Below are positions 9,196 to 19,199 of a DNA stretch of 48,466 nucleotides, in pieces. Both the position numbers and the translations under genes were made by a program. This DNA comes from Caviibacterium pharyngocola (GTDB lineage: Bacteria; Pseudomonadota; Gammaproteobacteria; Enterobacterales; Pasteurellaceae), in assembly GCF_002795405.1 (NCBI RefSeq), contig NZ_PHGZ01000019.1, positions 1-48,466 on the forward strand, written 5' to 3'. The notes beneath the pieces are model-generated. The model was not told where the DNA came from, did not search any database, and was given only the letters and a program-made list of their open reading frames with translations. How positions within the stretch are numbered: the stretch's first letter is position 1; each line of letters begins with the position of its first letter.

Positions 9196-11349
9196 ATGAA
9201 ACAACTTTTTGCGACAACCGCTCGCGGTTTTGAAGAATTACTCAAGGTCGAACTAACCGAGCTCGGCGCAACGGAATGTCGCGTCGTGCAAGGCGGCGTG
9301 CATTTTTCGGCAGACGACGAAACCCAATACCGCACTTTGCTTTGGTCAAGATTAGCGTCACGAATTTTATTGCCCATTGTCAGCAGTAAAATTTACAGCG
9401 ATTTGGATCTTTATTCTACGGTCGTCGGACAAAATTGGTCGGCATATTTTGATGAAAGAACTAGCTTTTTAGTGGACTTTAACGGCACAAACCGCGAAAT
9501 TCGCCACAGTCAATTCGGCGCAATGCGTGTGAAAGACGGTATCGTCGATTATTTCGAACGCCAAGGCAAAGCGCGTCCGACGGTGGATAAAGATAATCCG
9601 GATATTCGAATTCACGTGTATTTGAATCGGGAAGAATTGATTTTATCGCTGGATCTTAGCGGAGAAGCCTTGCATTTACGCGGTTATCGCGAGGATACCG
9701 GCAAGGCGCCTTTGCGTGAAACTTTAGCCGCCGCGATTATTTTACGTTCCGGCTGGGTGCAAGGTACGCCGTTGGTGGATCCGATGTGCGGTTCCGGTAC
9801 ATTATTGATCGAAGCGGCGCAGCAAGAAGCGAAGATCGCACCGCAGCTGCACCGTTTACATTGGGGCTTTGATTTTTGGCTCGGACATAATCAAGTCGCG
9901 TGGGAAAAGGTGAAAGGCGAGGCGATTGCCGCGGCGGAAACAGAATTTCAGCGCAATAATCCACCGCACTTTTATGGTTTTGACTTGGATCATCGCGTTT
10001 TACAGAAAGCGCAAAAGAACGCTAAAAATGCCGGCGTGGCGCATTTAATTCAGTGGAAACAAGGCGATGTTGCGGCGTTACAAAATCCTTGCCAAGAAAA
10101 AGGTACGGTGGTGTGTAACCCGCCTTACGGCGAACGTTTAGGCACGACGCCGGCGTTAATCGCCTTGTATTCCGTGTTCGGGCAACGATTAAAATCCCAA
10201 TTTGTCGGTTGGAATGCGTCGATTTTTAGCGGCGAACCCGCTTTGTTGGATTGTTTACGTTTACGTTCTCATCGTCAATTCAAAGCCAAAAACGGCCCGT
10301 TGGATTGCGTGCAGAAAAATTATCTTATCAGCGAAAAACCTGCGGTAATCGCGGAAAGTGCGGTGGAAAATTCCTTAGAATTTCAGCCGAATTCCACGGC
10401 GCAAGTGGCGCAAGATTTTGCCAATCGGCTGCAAAAAAATATCAAAAAAATTGAAAAATGGGCAAAACAGCAAGGTTTGGATGCTTATCGTTTATATGAT
10501 GCGGATTTGCCCGAATACAATTTAGCGGTCGATCGTTATGCCGATCATATCGTGGTGCAAGAATATGCCGCGCCGAAAAATATTGATGAAAACAAAGCGC
10601 GCCAACGTTTGTTGGATGCCGTCACTGCCACTTTAGCCGTTACCGGTGTGGAAACCAATAAACTGGTTTTAAAAGTTCGCCAAAAGCAAAAAGGCACGAA
10701 TCAATATGAAAAATTGGCGAACAAAGGCGATTATTTTTATGTGAACGAATACGGCGTGAAATTATGGGTCAATTTGACCGATTATTTGGATACGGGATTA
10801 TTTTTAGATCATCGTTTAACGCGCAAAATGATCGGCGAAAAAGCGCAAGGCAAAGATTTCTTAAATCTATTCGCTTACACGGGTTCCGCCACAGTACACG
10901 CGGCAAAAGGCAAGGCAAAATCAACCACCACCGTGGATATGTCGAATACCTATTTAAACTGGGCGGAGCAAAATTTATTGCTAAACGACATCGAAGGCAA
11001 ACAGCATAAATTAATTCAAGCAGATTGCTTGCAATGGCTGGAAAAATGCGATCGACAGTTTGATTTGATTTTTGTGGATCCGCCGACATTTTCCAATTCC
11101 AAACGAATGGAAGACAGCTGGGACGTTCAGCGCGATCACATTAAATTAATGACGCAGTTAAAACGCATTTTACGCCGCGACGGAACCATTGTGTTCTCGA
11201 ACAATAAACGCGGATTTAAAATGGATTTCGACGGTTTGGCGCAATTAGGCTTAAGTGCGGTGGAAATTTCCGCGAAAACGTTGCCGTTGGATTTTGAACG
11301 CAACAAACAAATTCATAATTGTTGGGTGATTACCGCGGTGGAAAGTTAA
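9196..11349 (+). CDS. rlmL: Bifunctional 23S rRNA methyltransferase RlmKL
   Basis: Fused enzyme that modifies 23S rRNA at m2G2445 (RlmL half) and m7G2069 (RlmK half). The 717-residue protein begins with a THUMP domain (about residues 45-155). The first Rossmann methyltransferase has [14 protein letters not shown] (about 195-208) and [10 protein letters not shown] (about 307-316). The second has [16 protein letters not shown] and [12 protein letters not shown] (about 627-637). The fusion is the normal state in gammaproteobacteria. It is a single-gene unit that converges with the frd operon on a shared terminator. Confidence 0.97.
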   Translation: MKQLFATTARGFEELLKVELTELGATECRVVQGGVHFSADDETQYRTLLWSRLASRILLPIVSSKIYSDLDLYSTVVGQNWSAYFDERTSFLVDFNGTNREIRHSQFGAMRVKDGIVDYFERQGKARPTVDKDNPDIRIHVYLNREELILSLDLSGEALHLRGYREDTGKAPLRETLAAAIILRSGWVQGTPLVDPMCGSGTLLIEAAQQEAKIAPQLHRLHWGFDFWLGHNQVAWEKVKGEAIAAAETEFQRNNPPHFYGFDLDHRVLQKAQKNAKNAGVAHLIQWKQGDVAALQNPCQEKGTVVCNPPYGERLGTTPALIALYSVFGQRLKSQFVGWNASIFSGEPALLDCLRLRSHRQFKAKNGPLDCVQKNYLISEKPAVIAESAVENSLEFQPNSTAQVAQDFANRLQKNIKKIEKWAKQQGLDAYRLYDADLPEYNLAVDRYADHIVVQEYAAPKNIDENKARQRLLDAVTATLAVTGVETNKLVLKVRQKQKGTNQYEKLANKGDYFYVNEYGVKLWVNLTDYLDTGLFLDHRLTRKMIGEKAQGKDFLNLFAYTGSATVHAAKGKAKSTTTVDMSNTYLNWAEQNLLLNDIEGKQHKLIQADCLQWLEKCDRQFDLIFVDPPTFSNSKRMEDSWDVQRDHIKLMTQLKRILRRDGTIVFSNNKRGFKMDFDGLAQLGLSAVEISAKTLPLDFERNKQIHNCWVITAVES

Positions 11350-11389
11350 GCGCGCAAATCGCTCTTAAAGGCAAGACGGTAAATAACAA

Positions 11390-11420
11390 AAAACCCTTTC
11401 AAGATGCTTGAAAGGGTTTT
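11390..11420. terminator. Bidirectional terminator between rlmKL and frdD
   Basis: A 14-bp perfect stem (AAAACCCTTTCAAG / CTTGAAAGGGTTTT) with a three-base loop. It is flanked by A on one side and T on the other, between two convergent genes. Confidence 0.93.
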
Positions 11421-11438
11421 TAACTTGAATGAATCGGA

Positions 11439-11783
11439 TTAAATATTCACTATCGCAAAGATGGTCAAAAGACTATAAAGTGCGGCTAATCCGTAGAAAA
11501 TTACACCGCCGGCAGGAACGTGCACTTTAAAATCGTGCAAGCCTAAGTGAATACGGTGAATCGCACACCAAGCCGGAAAAATCAACAATGCAAGAATTGC
11601 AAGTTTGCCGATCCAAGTGTGGGCGAAGGCGATAATGTTATCCGGTGTGACTAATCCGAAAGGAAGTAGAAAACCGAGAATTAACACTAATACGGGAAAA
11701 AATACCGCACTTACCGCACCGCCGGCACCGAACAATAACCAAACGGCAGGTTCGTTTGAACGTTTTGGATTAAGTTTGTCCAT
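11439..11783 (-). CDS. frdD: Fumarate reductase membrane anchor FrdD
   Basis: Smaller hydrophobic anchor subunit of the quinol:fumarate reductase that lets the cell use fumarate as terminal electron acceptor under anaerobiosis. The 114-residue protein has three membrane segments (about residues 12-38, 52-72, 90-112). The [16 protein letters not shown] motif between the second and third is typical of FrdD. It is the last gene of frdABCD, 12 bases after frdC. Confidence 0.96.
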   Translation of the reverse strand: MDKLNPKRSNEPAVWLLFGAGGAVSAVFFPVLVLILGFLLPFGLVTPDNIIAFAHTWIGKLAILALLIFPAWCAIHRIHLGLHDFKVHVPAGGVIFYGLAALYSLLTIFAIVNI

Positions 11784-11795
11784 TGTTTTTTCTCC

Positions 11796-12188
11796 CTATA
11801 CTAAAATTAACGCAATGATACTCACTAATGCGGTAATGCCCCAGAATACACGGGAAACTAATTTCGCATCAATGCGTTCGTTTTTCACAATCACATTCAT
11901 CATTTGCGGTGCCATATTAAAGAATGTGAATGAGTGCAATAGCGCTGCGCCTAAGGTGATGATATTTAGGATCACCACGATCGGATTTTGCAAGAAATCG
12001 ACGAATTTATCCGCAAAAGTACCGTTACCTAAGCAAATTAATCCGTAGAATAATTCTAAGCAGAACCAAACGGTCGGCACGGAAGTGCTTTCACGCAAAA
12101 CGTAGAATTTGTAAAAATCTAACTTTTTCCACCAAGTCGGTTTGATTTCACGCACATATTTTCTGCGTTTGCTTGTTGTTGTCGTCAT
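11796..12188 (-). CDS. frdC: Fumarate reductase membrane anchor FrdC
   Basis: Hydrophobic anchor of fumarate reductase; with FrdD it forms the quinol-binding membrane part. The 130-residue product starts with a basic stretch and YVREIKPTWWKKLDFYKFYVLRESTSVPTVWF, characteristic of FrdC, followed by three membrane segments. It lies between frdB and frdD with 12-base gaps on each side, as expected for one polycistronic mRNA. Confidence 0.97.
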   Translation of the reverse strand: MTTTTSKRRKYVREIKPTWWKKLDFYKFYVLRESTSVPTVWFCLELFYGLICLGNGTFADKFVDFLQNPIVVILNIITLGAALLHSFTFFNMAPQMMNVIVKNERIDAKLVSRVFWGITALVSIIALILV

Positions 12189-12200
12189 TTTACTCTCTCC

Positions 12201-12971
12201 TTACTTTTGCGGTTTTAACATTGCAAAAACATAGTCTTTGGCACTTTCGATTTTACCTTGGTTCACCGCTGAAGCCGGGCCGACGTGTTTCGGACAAACT
12301 TCGGAACAATAACCGACGAAAGTACAACTCCACACCCCGTTTTTACCGTTTAGGATTTTCATCCGTTCCGCTTTACCGTGGTCACGGTTATCAAGGTTAT
12401 AACGGTGCGCAAGGGTTAATGCGGCAGGACCGACGAATTCCGGATTGAGACCGAATTGCGGACAAGCGGCATAACACAAACCGCAGTTAATACACATTGA
12501 GAACTGACGATATTTTTCCAATTCGGCAGGCGTTTGTTTGGTACGGCTTTTCGCCAACTCCGCCGAAGGATGCGGTTTACCGTCTAATGCCGGCGCTTGG
12601 TTACCGATGATGTAAGGCTTGATGCTTTCCAAACTTTCGATAAAGTGGCTCAAATCCACCACCAAGTCGCGCTCGATAGGGAAGTTGGCAAGCGGTTCGA
12701 TACGCATATGACCGCTGTAGTCGCGTAAGAAGGTTTTACACGCCAATTTCGGTTTGCCGTTCACCATCATCCCGCAAGAACCGCAGATCGCCATACGGCA
12801 AGACCAACGATAAGATAATTCCGGCTCTAATTTATCTTTAATATAACCCAACGCATCCAATAAAGAGGTTTGGCTGTCGTAAGGGACTTGGTAAGTGCGT
12901 AAGTATGGCTCTTTATCCGCTTCCGGATTGTAACGCAATACTTCGACATTCATTATTGCTTGATTAGCCAT
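12201..12971 (-). CDS. frdB: Fumarate reductase iron-sulfur subunit FrdB
   Basis: Electron-transfer subunit carrying three Fe-S clusters between the quinol site and FrdA. The ferredoxin-type ligands [10 protein letters not shown]...C (residues about 57-77) are visible, as are the [12 protein letters not shown] and [12 protein letters not shown] clusters of the C-terminal half. I placed the start at the ATG at 12971 ([12 protein letters not shown]), giving 256 residues, the usual length. An upstream in-frame extension lies wholly inside frdA and is not credible. This start overlaps the frdA stop by eight bases. Confidence 0.96.
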   Translation of the reverse strand: MANQAIMNVEVLRYNPEADKEPYLRTYQVPYDSQTSLLDALGYIKDKLEPELSYRWSCRMAICGSCGMMVNGKPKLACKTFLRDYSGHMRIEPLANFPIERDLVVDLSHFIESLESIKPYIIGNQAPALDGKPHPSAELAKSRTKQTPAELEKYRQFSMCINCGLCYAACPQFGLNPEFVGPAALTLAHRYNLDNRDHGKAERMKILNGKNGVWSCTFVGYCSEVCPKHVGPASAVNQGKIESAKDYVFAMLKPQK

Positions 12972-14763
12972 TTGCTTGCTCCTTAGCTTTCGCAGCAGCT
13001 TCTTGCGCTTCCGCTTCCGCACCGTAAACACGTTTTGCAGGTTGGGATTTAGTGATTTTCACGTCACTGTATTCGATACGCGGCGCACCGTCGGCATTGT
13101 AGAACGCCAAGGTGTGTTTTAGATAATTTACGTCGTCGCGTTCGGTGTAGTCTAAACGTTGATGCGCACCGCGCGATTCTTTACGTTCGATCGCAGAATT
13201 CGCGATAGATTGCGCAACGTCAAGAATATAGCCCAATTCGACGGTGTATAACACGTTAGTGTTGAACACGCTGGAACGGTCTGCAATACGAATACGTTTG
13301 TAACGTTCTTTCAACTCGGCAATTTTATCCACGGTTTGTTGCATACTTTCTTGGGTACGATAAATACCGCAGCCTTCTTCCATTGAATCGCCCATTTCGT
13401 CACGAATTTGCGACCAAGATTCCGTACCTTCTTGATTGTAAAGATCTTCTAAACGACGTACTACGTCTTTCGCTTGTGCATCGACGGCGTCTTGATTCGC
13501 TGCAGTCGCTTCGGTTGCTCGTTGTGCCGCATATTCGCCGGCAACGCGACCTAATACCACTAATTCCGCCAAAGAGTTGGAACCTAAACGGTTCGCACCG
13601 TGCAAGCCGGAAGAAGCACATTCGCCCACGGCAAACAAGCCTTTAATGCGGGTTTCGCTGTTGAAGTCCACTTCGATACCGCCCATTGTGTAGTGAACCA
13701 CAGGACGAACCGGAATCGGCGCTTTCGCCGGATCCACGCCTTCATAAGCGCTGGCTAATTCGCAGATAAACGGTAAACGTTCGTGTAAATATTTTTCACC
13801 CAAGTGACGTAAATCAAGATGAACCACGTCCACGCCTTTCTCGGTTTTCAAGGTGTTACCTTTGCGCCATTCTTGCCAGAACGCCTGAGAAACTTTATCG
13901 CGCGGACCTAATTCCATATATTTGTTTTCCGGTTTACCGACAGGTGTTTCAGGTCCCAAACCGTAATCTTGTAAATAGCGGTAACCGTCTTTATTGACCA
14001 AAATACCGCCTTCACCGCGACAACCTTCGGTCATCAAAATACCGGTATTCGGCAGACCCGTCGGGTGATATTGAACGAATTCCATATCGCGAAGCGGCAC
14101 GCCGTGGCGATAAGCCATTGATAAACCGTCGCCGGTAACGATACCGCCGTTGGTGTTGAAACGGAATGCACGACAACCGCCACCGGTCGCGATAACCACT
14201 GCATTGGCGTTAATTTGCACCAATGTGCCTTCCATCATATTCATCGCAACCATACCGCGCGCGTGACCGTCATCGACCAAAATGTCTAATACGAAATGTT
14301 CGTCGAAACGTTGAATTTGCGGATATTGGATAGAAGTTTGGAATAACGTGTGTAATAAGTGGAAACCGGTTTTATCGGCAGCGAACCAAGTCCGCTCGAT
14401 TTTCATTCCGCCGAAACGACGCACATTGACGTCACCGTTCGGTTGACGGCTCCAAGGACAGCCCCAGCGCTCTAATTGAGTCATTTCCACCGGTGAATGT
14501 TCAACAAAGTATTCCACCACGTCTTGTTCGCATAACCAGTCACCGCCGGCAACCGTGTCGTGGAAGTGTTTGTCGTAAGAGTCTTCTTCTTTAAACACAG
14601 CCGCCGCACCGCCTTCCGCCGCAACGGTATGGCTACGCATCGGGTAAACTTTTGAAACAAGTGCAATTTTTAAATTAGGATTTGCTTCCGCTGCCGCAAT
14701 CGCCGCACGCAAGCCGCCGCCGCCGGCCCCAACTATTGCAATATCGACATTAACAGTTTGCAC
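12964..14763 (-). CDS. frdA: Fumarate reductase flavoprotein subunit FrdA (GTG start)
   Basis: Catalytic subunit that reduces fumarate to succinate with covalently bound FAD. I chose a GTG start at 14763 (product [17 protein letters not shown]...) because GGAGG lies six bases before it and this gives 599 residues, the family length. The longer frame from 14850 adds 29 unlikely residues. Seen in the sequence: the FAD fold [10 protein letters not shown] (13-22), His45 in [11 protein letters not shown] as the covalent FAD site, and [21 protein letters not shown]. First gene of frdABCD, divergent from epmA. Confidence 0.97.
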   Translation of the reverse strand: MQTVNVDIAIVGAGGGGLRAAIAAAEANPNLKIALVSKVYPMRSHTVAAEGGAAAVFKEEDSYDKHFHDTVAGGDWLCEQDVVEYFVEHSPVEMTQLERWGCPWSRQPNGDVNVRRFGGMKIERTWFAADKTGFHLLHTLFQTSIQYPQIQRFDEHFVLDILVDDGHARGMVAMNMMEGTLVQINANAVVIATGGGCRAFRFNTNGGIVTGDGLSMAYRHGVPLRDMEFVQYHPTGLPNTGILMTEGCRGEGGILVNKDGYRYLQDYGLGPETPVGKPENKYMELGPRDKVSQAFWQEWRKGNTLKTEKGVDVVHLDLRHLGEKYLHERLPFICELASAYEGVDPAKAPIPVRPVVHYTMGGIEVDFNSETRIKGLFAVGECASSGLHGANRLGSNSLAELVVLGRVAGEYAAQRATEATAANQDAVDAQAKDVVRRLEDLYNQEGTESWSQIRDEMGDSMEEGCGIYRTQESMQQTVDKIAELKERYKRIRIADRSSVFNTNVLYTVELGYILDVAQSIANSAIERKESRGAHQRLDYTERDDVNYLKHTLAFYNADGAPRIEYSDVKITKSQPAKRVYGAEAEAQEAAAKAKEQANG

Positions 14764-14907
14764 GATATTCCTCCAATAAATAGAAATAAAAGTAAAACAT
14801 TGCGATTTCAATCGAATTGAAATCAATAACGGGTGTGAATATTCTGCCACGCTTTTGAGAGATTCATAACTTTTTTTTATGAAATTACGGAAGAAAAGTT
14901 CAGTTTC

Positions 14908-14921
14908 GTGATCTAACTCAA
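14908..14921. promoter_or_regulatory. FNR/CRP-type site between frdA and epmA
   Basis: GTGAT-CTAA-CTCAA matches the FNR consensus TTGAT-N4-ATCAA at 8 of 10 positions. It also fits a CRP half-pattern. It lies about 145 bases upstream of the frdA start. Anaerobic FNR activation of frd is established in E. coli, so FNR is the favoured reading. The rest of the 314-base divergent gap is AT-rich, with no gene seen. Confidence 0.45.
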
Positions 14922-15077
14922 AAAAGTTAGAAAATTGTTAATAAACATTCGTTTCAGATGATAATTGCTATCATTTTTCTGCATAAAAAGGCAACAAAAT
15001 GAAAAATTTATTGCTTGTTTAAGCAAAAATCAGCGTAAAATAGACCGCACTTTTTCTTCGAATAACGAGACCCCATT

Positions 15078-16049
15078 ATGTTTTTAGAACCCAAATGGCA
15101 ACCTTCCGCACCGATTAAAAATTTATTGGCGCGGGCGAAAATCATCGCCGAAATCCGTCGTTTTTTCACCGATCGCGGTTTATTGGAAGTGGAAACGCCG
15201 GTATTAAGCGAATTCGGCGTAACGGATTTGCATTTAGCCACCTTCAACACGGAATTTACCTCGCCTTTTGCCGAGCAATCGAAAACTCTGTGGCTTTCCA
15301 CCAGTCCGGAATATCATATGAAACGCTTGTTGGCAGCGGGAAGCGGTGCGATTTTTCAGCTTTGTCACGTTTTTCGCAACGAAGAAGCGGGACGCAAACA
15401 TAACCCCGAATTTACAATGCTGGAATGGTATCGCCCGTATTTCGATATGTATCGCTTGATTGATGAAGTGGACGATTTGTTACAACAAATTTTAGATTGC
15501 GAACCGGCGGAGCGGGCAAGTTATCAGTTTGTGTTTCAAGAATACGTCGGCTTGGATCCGCTTTCGGCGGAGCAGGCGGAATTGGTGGAAAAAGCCAAGG
15601 AATATCATTTCAACGACGCGGAAAACGAAAGCCGAGATACTTTGTTGCAGTTTTTATTCAGCGCCGTGGTTGAGCCGAAAATTGGTTTGCATCGCCCGAT
15701 CGCGGTGTATCATTTTCCCGCAACACAAGCCGCGTTGGCGCAAATCAGCTCGGAAGATCATCGCGTGGCGGAGCGTTTTGAGTTTTATTACAAAGGCGTG
15801 GAATTGGCGAACGGTTTTAACGAATTAACCGACGCCAGAGAACAACTCAGCCGGTTCGAACAAGATAATCGCTTGCGTGAAAAAGCCGGTTTGGCGCAAC
15901 GAAAAATCGACGAACGCTTTCTCGCCGCATTGCAAGCGGGCGTGCCGAATTGTTCCGGCGTCGCCTTGGGCGTCGATCGCTTAATTATGCTTGCGCTGGG
16001 TGCCGAAAATATTAGCGAAGTGATGGCGTTCGGCATTGATAACGCTTAA
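15078..16049 (+). CDS. epmA: Elongation factor P (R)-beta-lysyltransferase EpmA
   Basis: Paralogue of the lysyl-tRNA synthetase catalytic core that attaches (R)-beta-lysine to the conserved Lys of EF-P, relieving ribosome stalling at polyproline. The 323 residues lack the tRNA anticodon-binding domain of LysRS. Class II motifs are visible: [11 protein letters not shown]-like motif 1 ([16 protein letters not shown]), motif 2 [23 protein letters not shown], and motif 3 [15 protein letters not shown]. It is divergent from frdABCD, an arrangement also known in E. coli. Also called poxA, genX or yjeA. Confidence 0.97.
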   Translation: MFLEPKWQPSAPIKNLLARAKIIAEIRRFFTDRGLLEVETPVLSEFGVTDLHLATFNTEFTSPFAEQSKTLWLSTSPEYHMKRLLAAGSGAIFQLCHVFRNEEAGRKHNPEFTMLEWYRPYFDMYRLIDEVDDLLQQILDCEPAERASYQFVFQEYVGLDPLSAEQAELVEKAKEYHFNDAENESRDTLLQFLFSAVVEPKIGLHRPIAVYHFPATQAALAQISSEDHRVAERFEFYYKGVELANGFNELTDAREQLSRFEQDNRLREKAGLAQRKIDERFLAALQAGVPNCSGVALGVDRLIMLALGAENISEVMAFGIDNA

Positions 16050-16066
16050 TAATTTTTCCGAGCAAT

Positions 16067-16098
16067 AAAAAACGTCGCGTAATATGCGGCGTTTTTTT
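16067..16098 (+). terminator. Terminator of epmA
   Basis: AACGTCGC pairs with GCGGCGTT (one G-U) with a seven-base loop, extended by A/T pairs and followed by seven T. Confidence 0.88.
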
Positions 16099-16160
16099 AT
16101 GGTATTTCACTTCAAATTATTGAAAAACGATGAAATGGCTGAAGTTTTAATTCAATAAAA

Positions 16161-16176
16161 TGTGATCTTTCTCACA
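16161..16176. promoter_or_regulatory. CRP site upstream of porin 1 (distal)
   Basis: TGTGA-TCTTTC-TCACA is a perfect match to the CRP half-site consensus. It lies in the 503-base gap before the first porin, about 290 bases upstream of the predicted start of transcription, so its role is uncertain. The gap otherwise holds AT-rich DNA, an uptake sequence at 16337-16345 and a strong promoter. Confidence 0.6.
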
Positions 16177-16316
16177 AAAATGAACTAAAGTTTCCTTTGT
16201 TAAGTATTTTTTGAAATTTTTTTTCAAAACTCCATTTGAAGATTTAATTATTCTAATTAAATCAAATAGATATATCTATTGCCTAACTTTTCGAATCACG
16301 AAAAAAAGTGTGAAAA

Positions 16317-16332
16317 TGTGATCTACATAACA
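16317..16332. promoter_or_regulatory. CRP-like site upstream of porin 1 (proximal)
   Basis: TGTGA-TCTACA-TAACA matches 9 of 10 consensus bases (or 8, depending on scoring) of the CRP site. It is centred about 128 bases upstream of the predicted porin transcription start. Confidence 0.45.
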
Positions 16333-16417
16333 TTTTAAGTGCGGTGTTTTTTCTAAAAATTTTTGTAACTAATTGTTTTTATTTGTGTTTTTGGAAATTG
16401 AAAAAAGTTCCGGTTTT

Positions 16418-16446
16418 TTGACAGAAAAAATGAACTTGCATATATT
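16418..16446 (+). promoter_or_regulatory. Strong sigma-70 promoter of porin 1
   Basis: TTGACA, a 17-base spacer and TATATT. Transcription from about 16453 would give a leader of about 100 bases. Confidence 0.75.
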
Positions 16447-16552
16447 TATCGCCGACAGAAATTATTCTGACTACTGATGATTTTCTATAGGTCGATTGAG
16501 TAAGCAATTATTCAATCAAAATAATAAAGCTCCTCAACATAAGGAAGTAATT

Positions 16553-17614
16553 ATGAAAAAGACACTTATCGCATTAGCAATCGCAGCAGTTGCGGCAACT
16601 TCAGCAAACGCAACAGTTATTTATCAAAAAGACGGTACCAAAATTGATTTGGACGGTCGTGTAAATCTTGAAGTGCAAAACATCAAAGGTCAACGTACCG
16701 ACTTACGTGATGAAGGTTCTCGTGTTCGCGTTCGCGCATTCCAAGAAATCGGCGGTGGTTTCTCTGCAATCGCAGCGACTGAATTACGTTTCTCAAACGC
16801 GGATCAAATCGGCGGTAATATGAGAGCGCACCGTTTATTCGCAGGTTTCACACATCCTGAAATCGGTACTTTAACATTCGGTCGTCAATTACATTTAGGT
16901 GACCATATTCCTAAAGCGAACTACACCTATGAATGGGGCGGTAACGTATTCTTCGATGCGCACAAAAAATCCGCAAGCTTTATGTCTGCAAAATTCGGCG
17001 GTGTACGTTTAGCGGCTGACTACTATTTCGGTAACTCTAAAAAATCCGATGACACTTCAAGCGGTACAAGCGCGTGGGATGAAGGTCAAGGTTACGGTGT
17101 AGGTTTCTTCTACGACGGTAAATGGGATGACTTAGCGGTTCGCTTCGGTTCAGGTTTCACTGAAGTGACTCAATCAACAGACGGTACTAAAGCGAATGAA
17201 TTCAAATTAAAACGTGCCGGTATCGGTTTCGATGTGAAATATAACATCGTGACTGTCGGTTTAGACTGGGCGCACGGTAAAGCAGCAAAAGGTTACGAAT
17301 CCGGTAACATCGGTTTCCAAAAAATTGCTAACGCCGGCGGTCCGTTCAACGAAAACAACCGTTTCTTAGTAGGCTTAAAAGTTGATGTAACTCCGCAAAA
17401 CGCAGTTTACTCACAATACTACTTCGGTACTGCGAAAAAAGCGGATCGCGACTTAGACGATATCAAAATGCGCGGTTGGATGCTTGGTGTTGACCATCGT
17501 TTCAACAAAAACGTTGCAGTTTACTTAGAAGGCGGTAAAGGTAAAGTTAAACAAAGCGGCGAAACCTTGTTGAACAACCATCGCGTTATCGTTGGTACCC
17601 GTATCTTATTCTAA
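16553..17614 (+). CDS. OmpP2-like general porin 1
   Basis: Outer-membrane trimeric porin of 353 residues, a 16-stranded beta barrel for small hydrophilic solutes. The start at 16553 (MKKTLIALAIAAVAATSANA) gives a 20-residue signal peptide with cleavage after ANA, and GGAAG precedes it. An in-frame ATG 57 bases upstream would spoil the signal peptide. The mature protein opens TVIYQKDGTKIDLDGRV, has the LRDEGSRVRVRA and FGRQLHLGD segments, and ends in the outer-membrane sorting residue Phe (GTRILF). It is paralogous to the next gene. The closest named relative I recognise is Haemophilus OmpP2. Confidence 0.93.
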   Translation: MKKTLIALAIAAVAATSANATVIYQKDGTKIDLDGRVNLEVQNIKGQRTDLRDEGSRVRVRAFQEIGGGFSAIAATELRFSNADQIGGNMRAHRLFAGFTHPEIGTLTFGRQLHLGDHIPKANYTYEWGGNVFFDAHKKSASFMSAKFGGVRLAADYYFGNSKKSDDTSSGTSAWDEGQGYGVGFFYDGKWDDLAVRFGSGFTEVTQSTDGTKANEFKLKRAGIGFDVKYNIVTVGLDWAHGKAAKGYESGNIGFQKIANAGGPFNENNRFLVGLKVDVTPQNAVYSQYYFGTAKKADRDLDDIKMRGWMLGVDHRFNKNVAVYLEGGKGKVKQSGETLLNNHRVIVGTRILF

Positions 17615-17637
17615 TCTAAATACTAATGTCTGATTTT

Positions 17638-17667
17638 AACCCGCAATGAAAATTGCGGGTTTTTTTC
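17638..17667 (+). terminator. Terminator of porin 1
   Basis: AACCCGCAAT pairs perfectly with ATTGCGGGTT across a GAAA tetraloop and is followed by seven or more T. The gap to the next gene (395 bases) also holds an uptake sequence at 17712-17720, a CRP site and a promoter. Confidence 0.93.
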
Positions 17668-17820
17668 TCTTGATTCATCAAAATAAGCAAAAAGACGTAT
17701 TAAAGCGTTTAAAGTGCGGTTGTTTTTATCGCTTTTCTTTATTAAAACCTAGATTTTTTCTTAAAAATGGTCTATGAGAATAAAATTTAATCAATAAAAA
17801 CGAAAAAATAATCTAAAAAA

Positions 17821-17836
17821 TGTGATCTTGATCACC
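17821..17836. promoter_or_regulatory. CRP site at porin 2 promoter
   Basis: TGTGA-TCTTGA-TCACC differs from the CRP consensus at one position. Its centre lies about 71 bases before the predicted transcription start, a normal class I activator position. Confidence 0.65.
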
Positions 17837-17864
17837 AATTTAAGGGAACTTTTCGGATTTTTCG

Positions 17865-17893
17865 TTGACACTGAAAAATTTCTTTGCCAATAT
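17865..17893 (+). promoter_or_regulatory. Promoter of porin 2
   Basis: TTGACA with a 17-base spacer to CAATAT. Predicted transcription starts near 17900, at the foot of a 7-bp hairpin. Confidence 0.55.
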
Positions 17894-17898
17894 ACCAA

Positions 17899-17916
17899 CG
17901 ACTTCATACGAAGTCG
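17899..17916 (+). other. 5'-end stem-loop of porin 2 mRNA
   Basis: CGACTTC-ATAC-GAAGTCG is a perfect 7-bp hairpin placed at the predicted mRNA 5' end. A 5' stem-loop of this kind could protect the mRNA from decay, as known for ompA. That role is inference. Confidence 0.45.
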
Positions 17917-18009
17917 GTTTCGACGTTTCATAGAGTTTAGCTCTTGTAAGGTTCTGATGTTGAAACGGCTTAATTGTTATAACAACTTGATTCTGAAAGG
18001 AATTTTATT

Positions 18010-19050
18010 ATGAAAAAGACATTAGTAGCATTGGCAGTAGCAGCGGTTGCAGCAAGCGCAGCAAACGCAGAAGTAATTTATAATCAAGACGGTACCAAAT
18101 TAGAAGTAACCGGTTCCGTTCGTTTAGCTTTAGGTAAATTCGGTAACGATCAACGCGGTGATTTACGCAATGACGGTTCTCGTTTATGGGTTAAAGCGCA
18201 ACACGATTTACAAAATGGCTTAAAAGCATTAGGCGGTTTGGAATTACGTTTTGATGAAGGCGTTGATGATAAAACTAAAAACTCCTTCGGTAATCCACGT
18301 GCTCGTCAATTATTTGCTGGTTTCGCACACGATGATGTCGGTACAGTAACTTTCGGTCGTCAAGAAACCACTTTAGATACCGTTCAGTTGTCTGACTTCG
18401 CTTATGTTTGGGGCGGAAACAATAACTTAACCGACTATGCGAATAAATCAATCAAATTCAAATCTGCAAAATGGAATGGCTTCAGCTTTGGTGCAGACTA
18501 TCTATTCGGTGATTCAAACAAAAACGTAGATACCAAAAAAGGCGGTGAAAAATACGGTTACGGTGCATCCGTATTCTATAGCACTGACTTAGCGCAAGAT
18601 CTTGCATTAAACTTAGCGGCAGGTTATGGCGTGAATCGTTATGATGATGTGAAAACCACTTCAACAACCGAAAAAGATACTTCTTGGAGAACTTCCGCAC
18701 AAATCGTTTACGGTCCTGCGGCATTGGGTGTTGAATACGGTCAAACCGTGACTAAAGTCGGCGGTGAAAAAACCGAAACCGGTCGTAACCTTTTAGTAGG
18801 TGCGCAATATCAAGTGATCGAACCGGCTTCAATCTACTTGCAATGGCAACGTAACCAAGCTAAAGATGAAACCGTTGTTGCTGATAACAAAACAACAGAA
18901 AACGTTTACATCGTTGGTGCAGACTATAAATTCAGCAAAAATGTAATCACATTCGTTGAATATGCTCGTGCAAGCGAAAAAACCAATACTTATCCGGTAG
19001 AAAAATCTAAAGAAAACAGATACGCAGCCGGTTTACGCGTATTCTTCTAA
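18010..19050 (+). CDS. OmpP2-like general porin 2
   Basis: Second porin, 346 residues, in tandem with porin 1 and clearly homologous to it. The signal peptide MKKTLVALAVAAVAASAANA is nearly the same. The mature start EVIYNQDGTKLEVTGSV, the LRNDGSRLWVKAQHDL segment, the FGRQETTLDTVQLSDF loop and the final Phe (LRVFF) are all porin features. The central loops differ strongly from porin 1, as expected for surface-exposed parts. It has its own CRP site, promoter and terminator, so the two can be regulated separately. AAAGGA precedes the ATG. Confidence 0.93.
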   Translation: MKKTLVALAVAAVAASAANAEVIYNQDGTKLEVTGSVRLALGKFGNDQRGDLRNDGSRLWVKAQHDLQNGLKALGGLELRFDEGVDDKTKNSFGNPRARQLFAGFAHDDVGTVTFGRQETTLDTVQLSDFAYVWGGNNNLTDYANKSIKFKSAKWNGFSFGADYLFGDSNKNVDTKKGGEKYGYGASVFYSTDLAQDLALNLAAGYGVNRYDDVKTTSTTEKDTSWRTSAQIVYGPAALGVEYGQTVTKVGGEKTETGRNLLVGAQYQVIEPASIYLQWQRNQAKDETVVADNKTTENVYIVGADYKFSKNVITFVEYARASEKTNTYPVEKSKENRYAAGLRVFF

Positions 19051-19076
19051 TCTAACGCGTAACTATATCGCATATA

Positions 19077-19102
19077 AAAGCCGCTCGATTGAGCGGCTTT
19101 TT
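19077..19102. terminator. Bidirectional terminator after porin 2
   Basis: AAAGCCGCTC / GAGCGGCTTT stem with a GATT loop, followed by T residues; A residues precede it. It can also serve the convergent yggS. Confidence 0.88.
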
Positions 19103-19129
19103 GTTTGTTGTAAAAGGGATTTGTGTATT

Positions 19130-19156
19130 TCGGACGCACGCAGTGCGCCCCTACAA
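19130..19156. repeat. Interspersed-repeat-like palindrome
   Basis: A GC-rich segment containing CGCAC-GCA-GTGCG followed by CCCCTACAAA, between the porin 2 terminator and yggS. I recall very similar intergenic segments repeated in Pasteurellaceae genomes, but only one copy is in this window, so repeat status is unproven. Confidence 0.35.
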
Positions 19157-19199
19157 ACTTTTGTTATCTTATTAAAAAATAAGAAATAATGTTCAATGA

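Noticed and set aside
12972-13031. Upstream extension of frdB
   Set aside because: It lies inside frdA, is Lys/Arg-rich and unlike FrdB; the ATG at 12971 gives the normal length.
17822-18013. Open frame of 63 codons before porin 2
   Set aside because: It overlaps the CRP site, promoter and 5' stem-loop, has no ribosome site and no protein-like composition.
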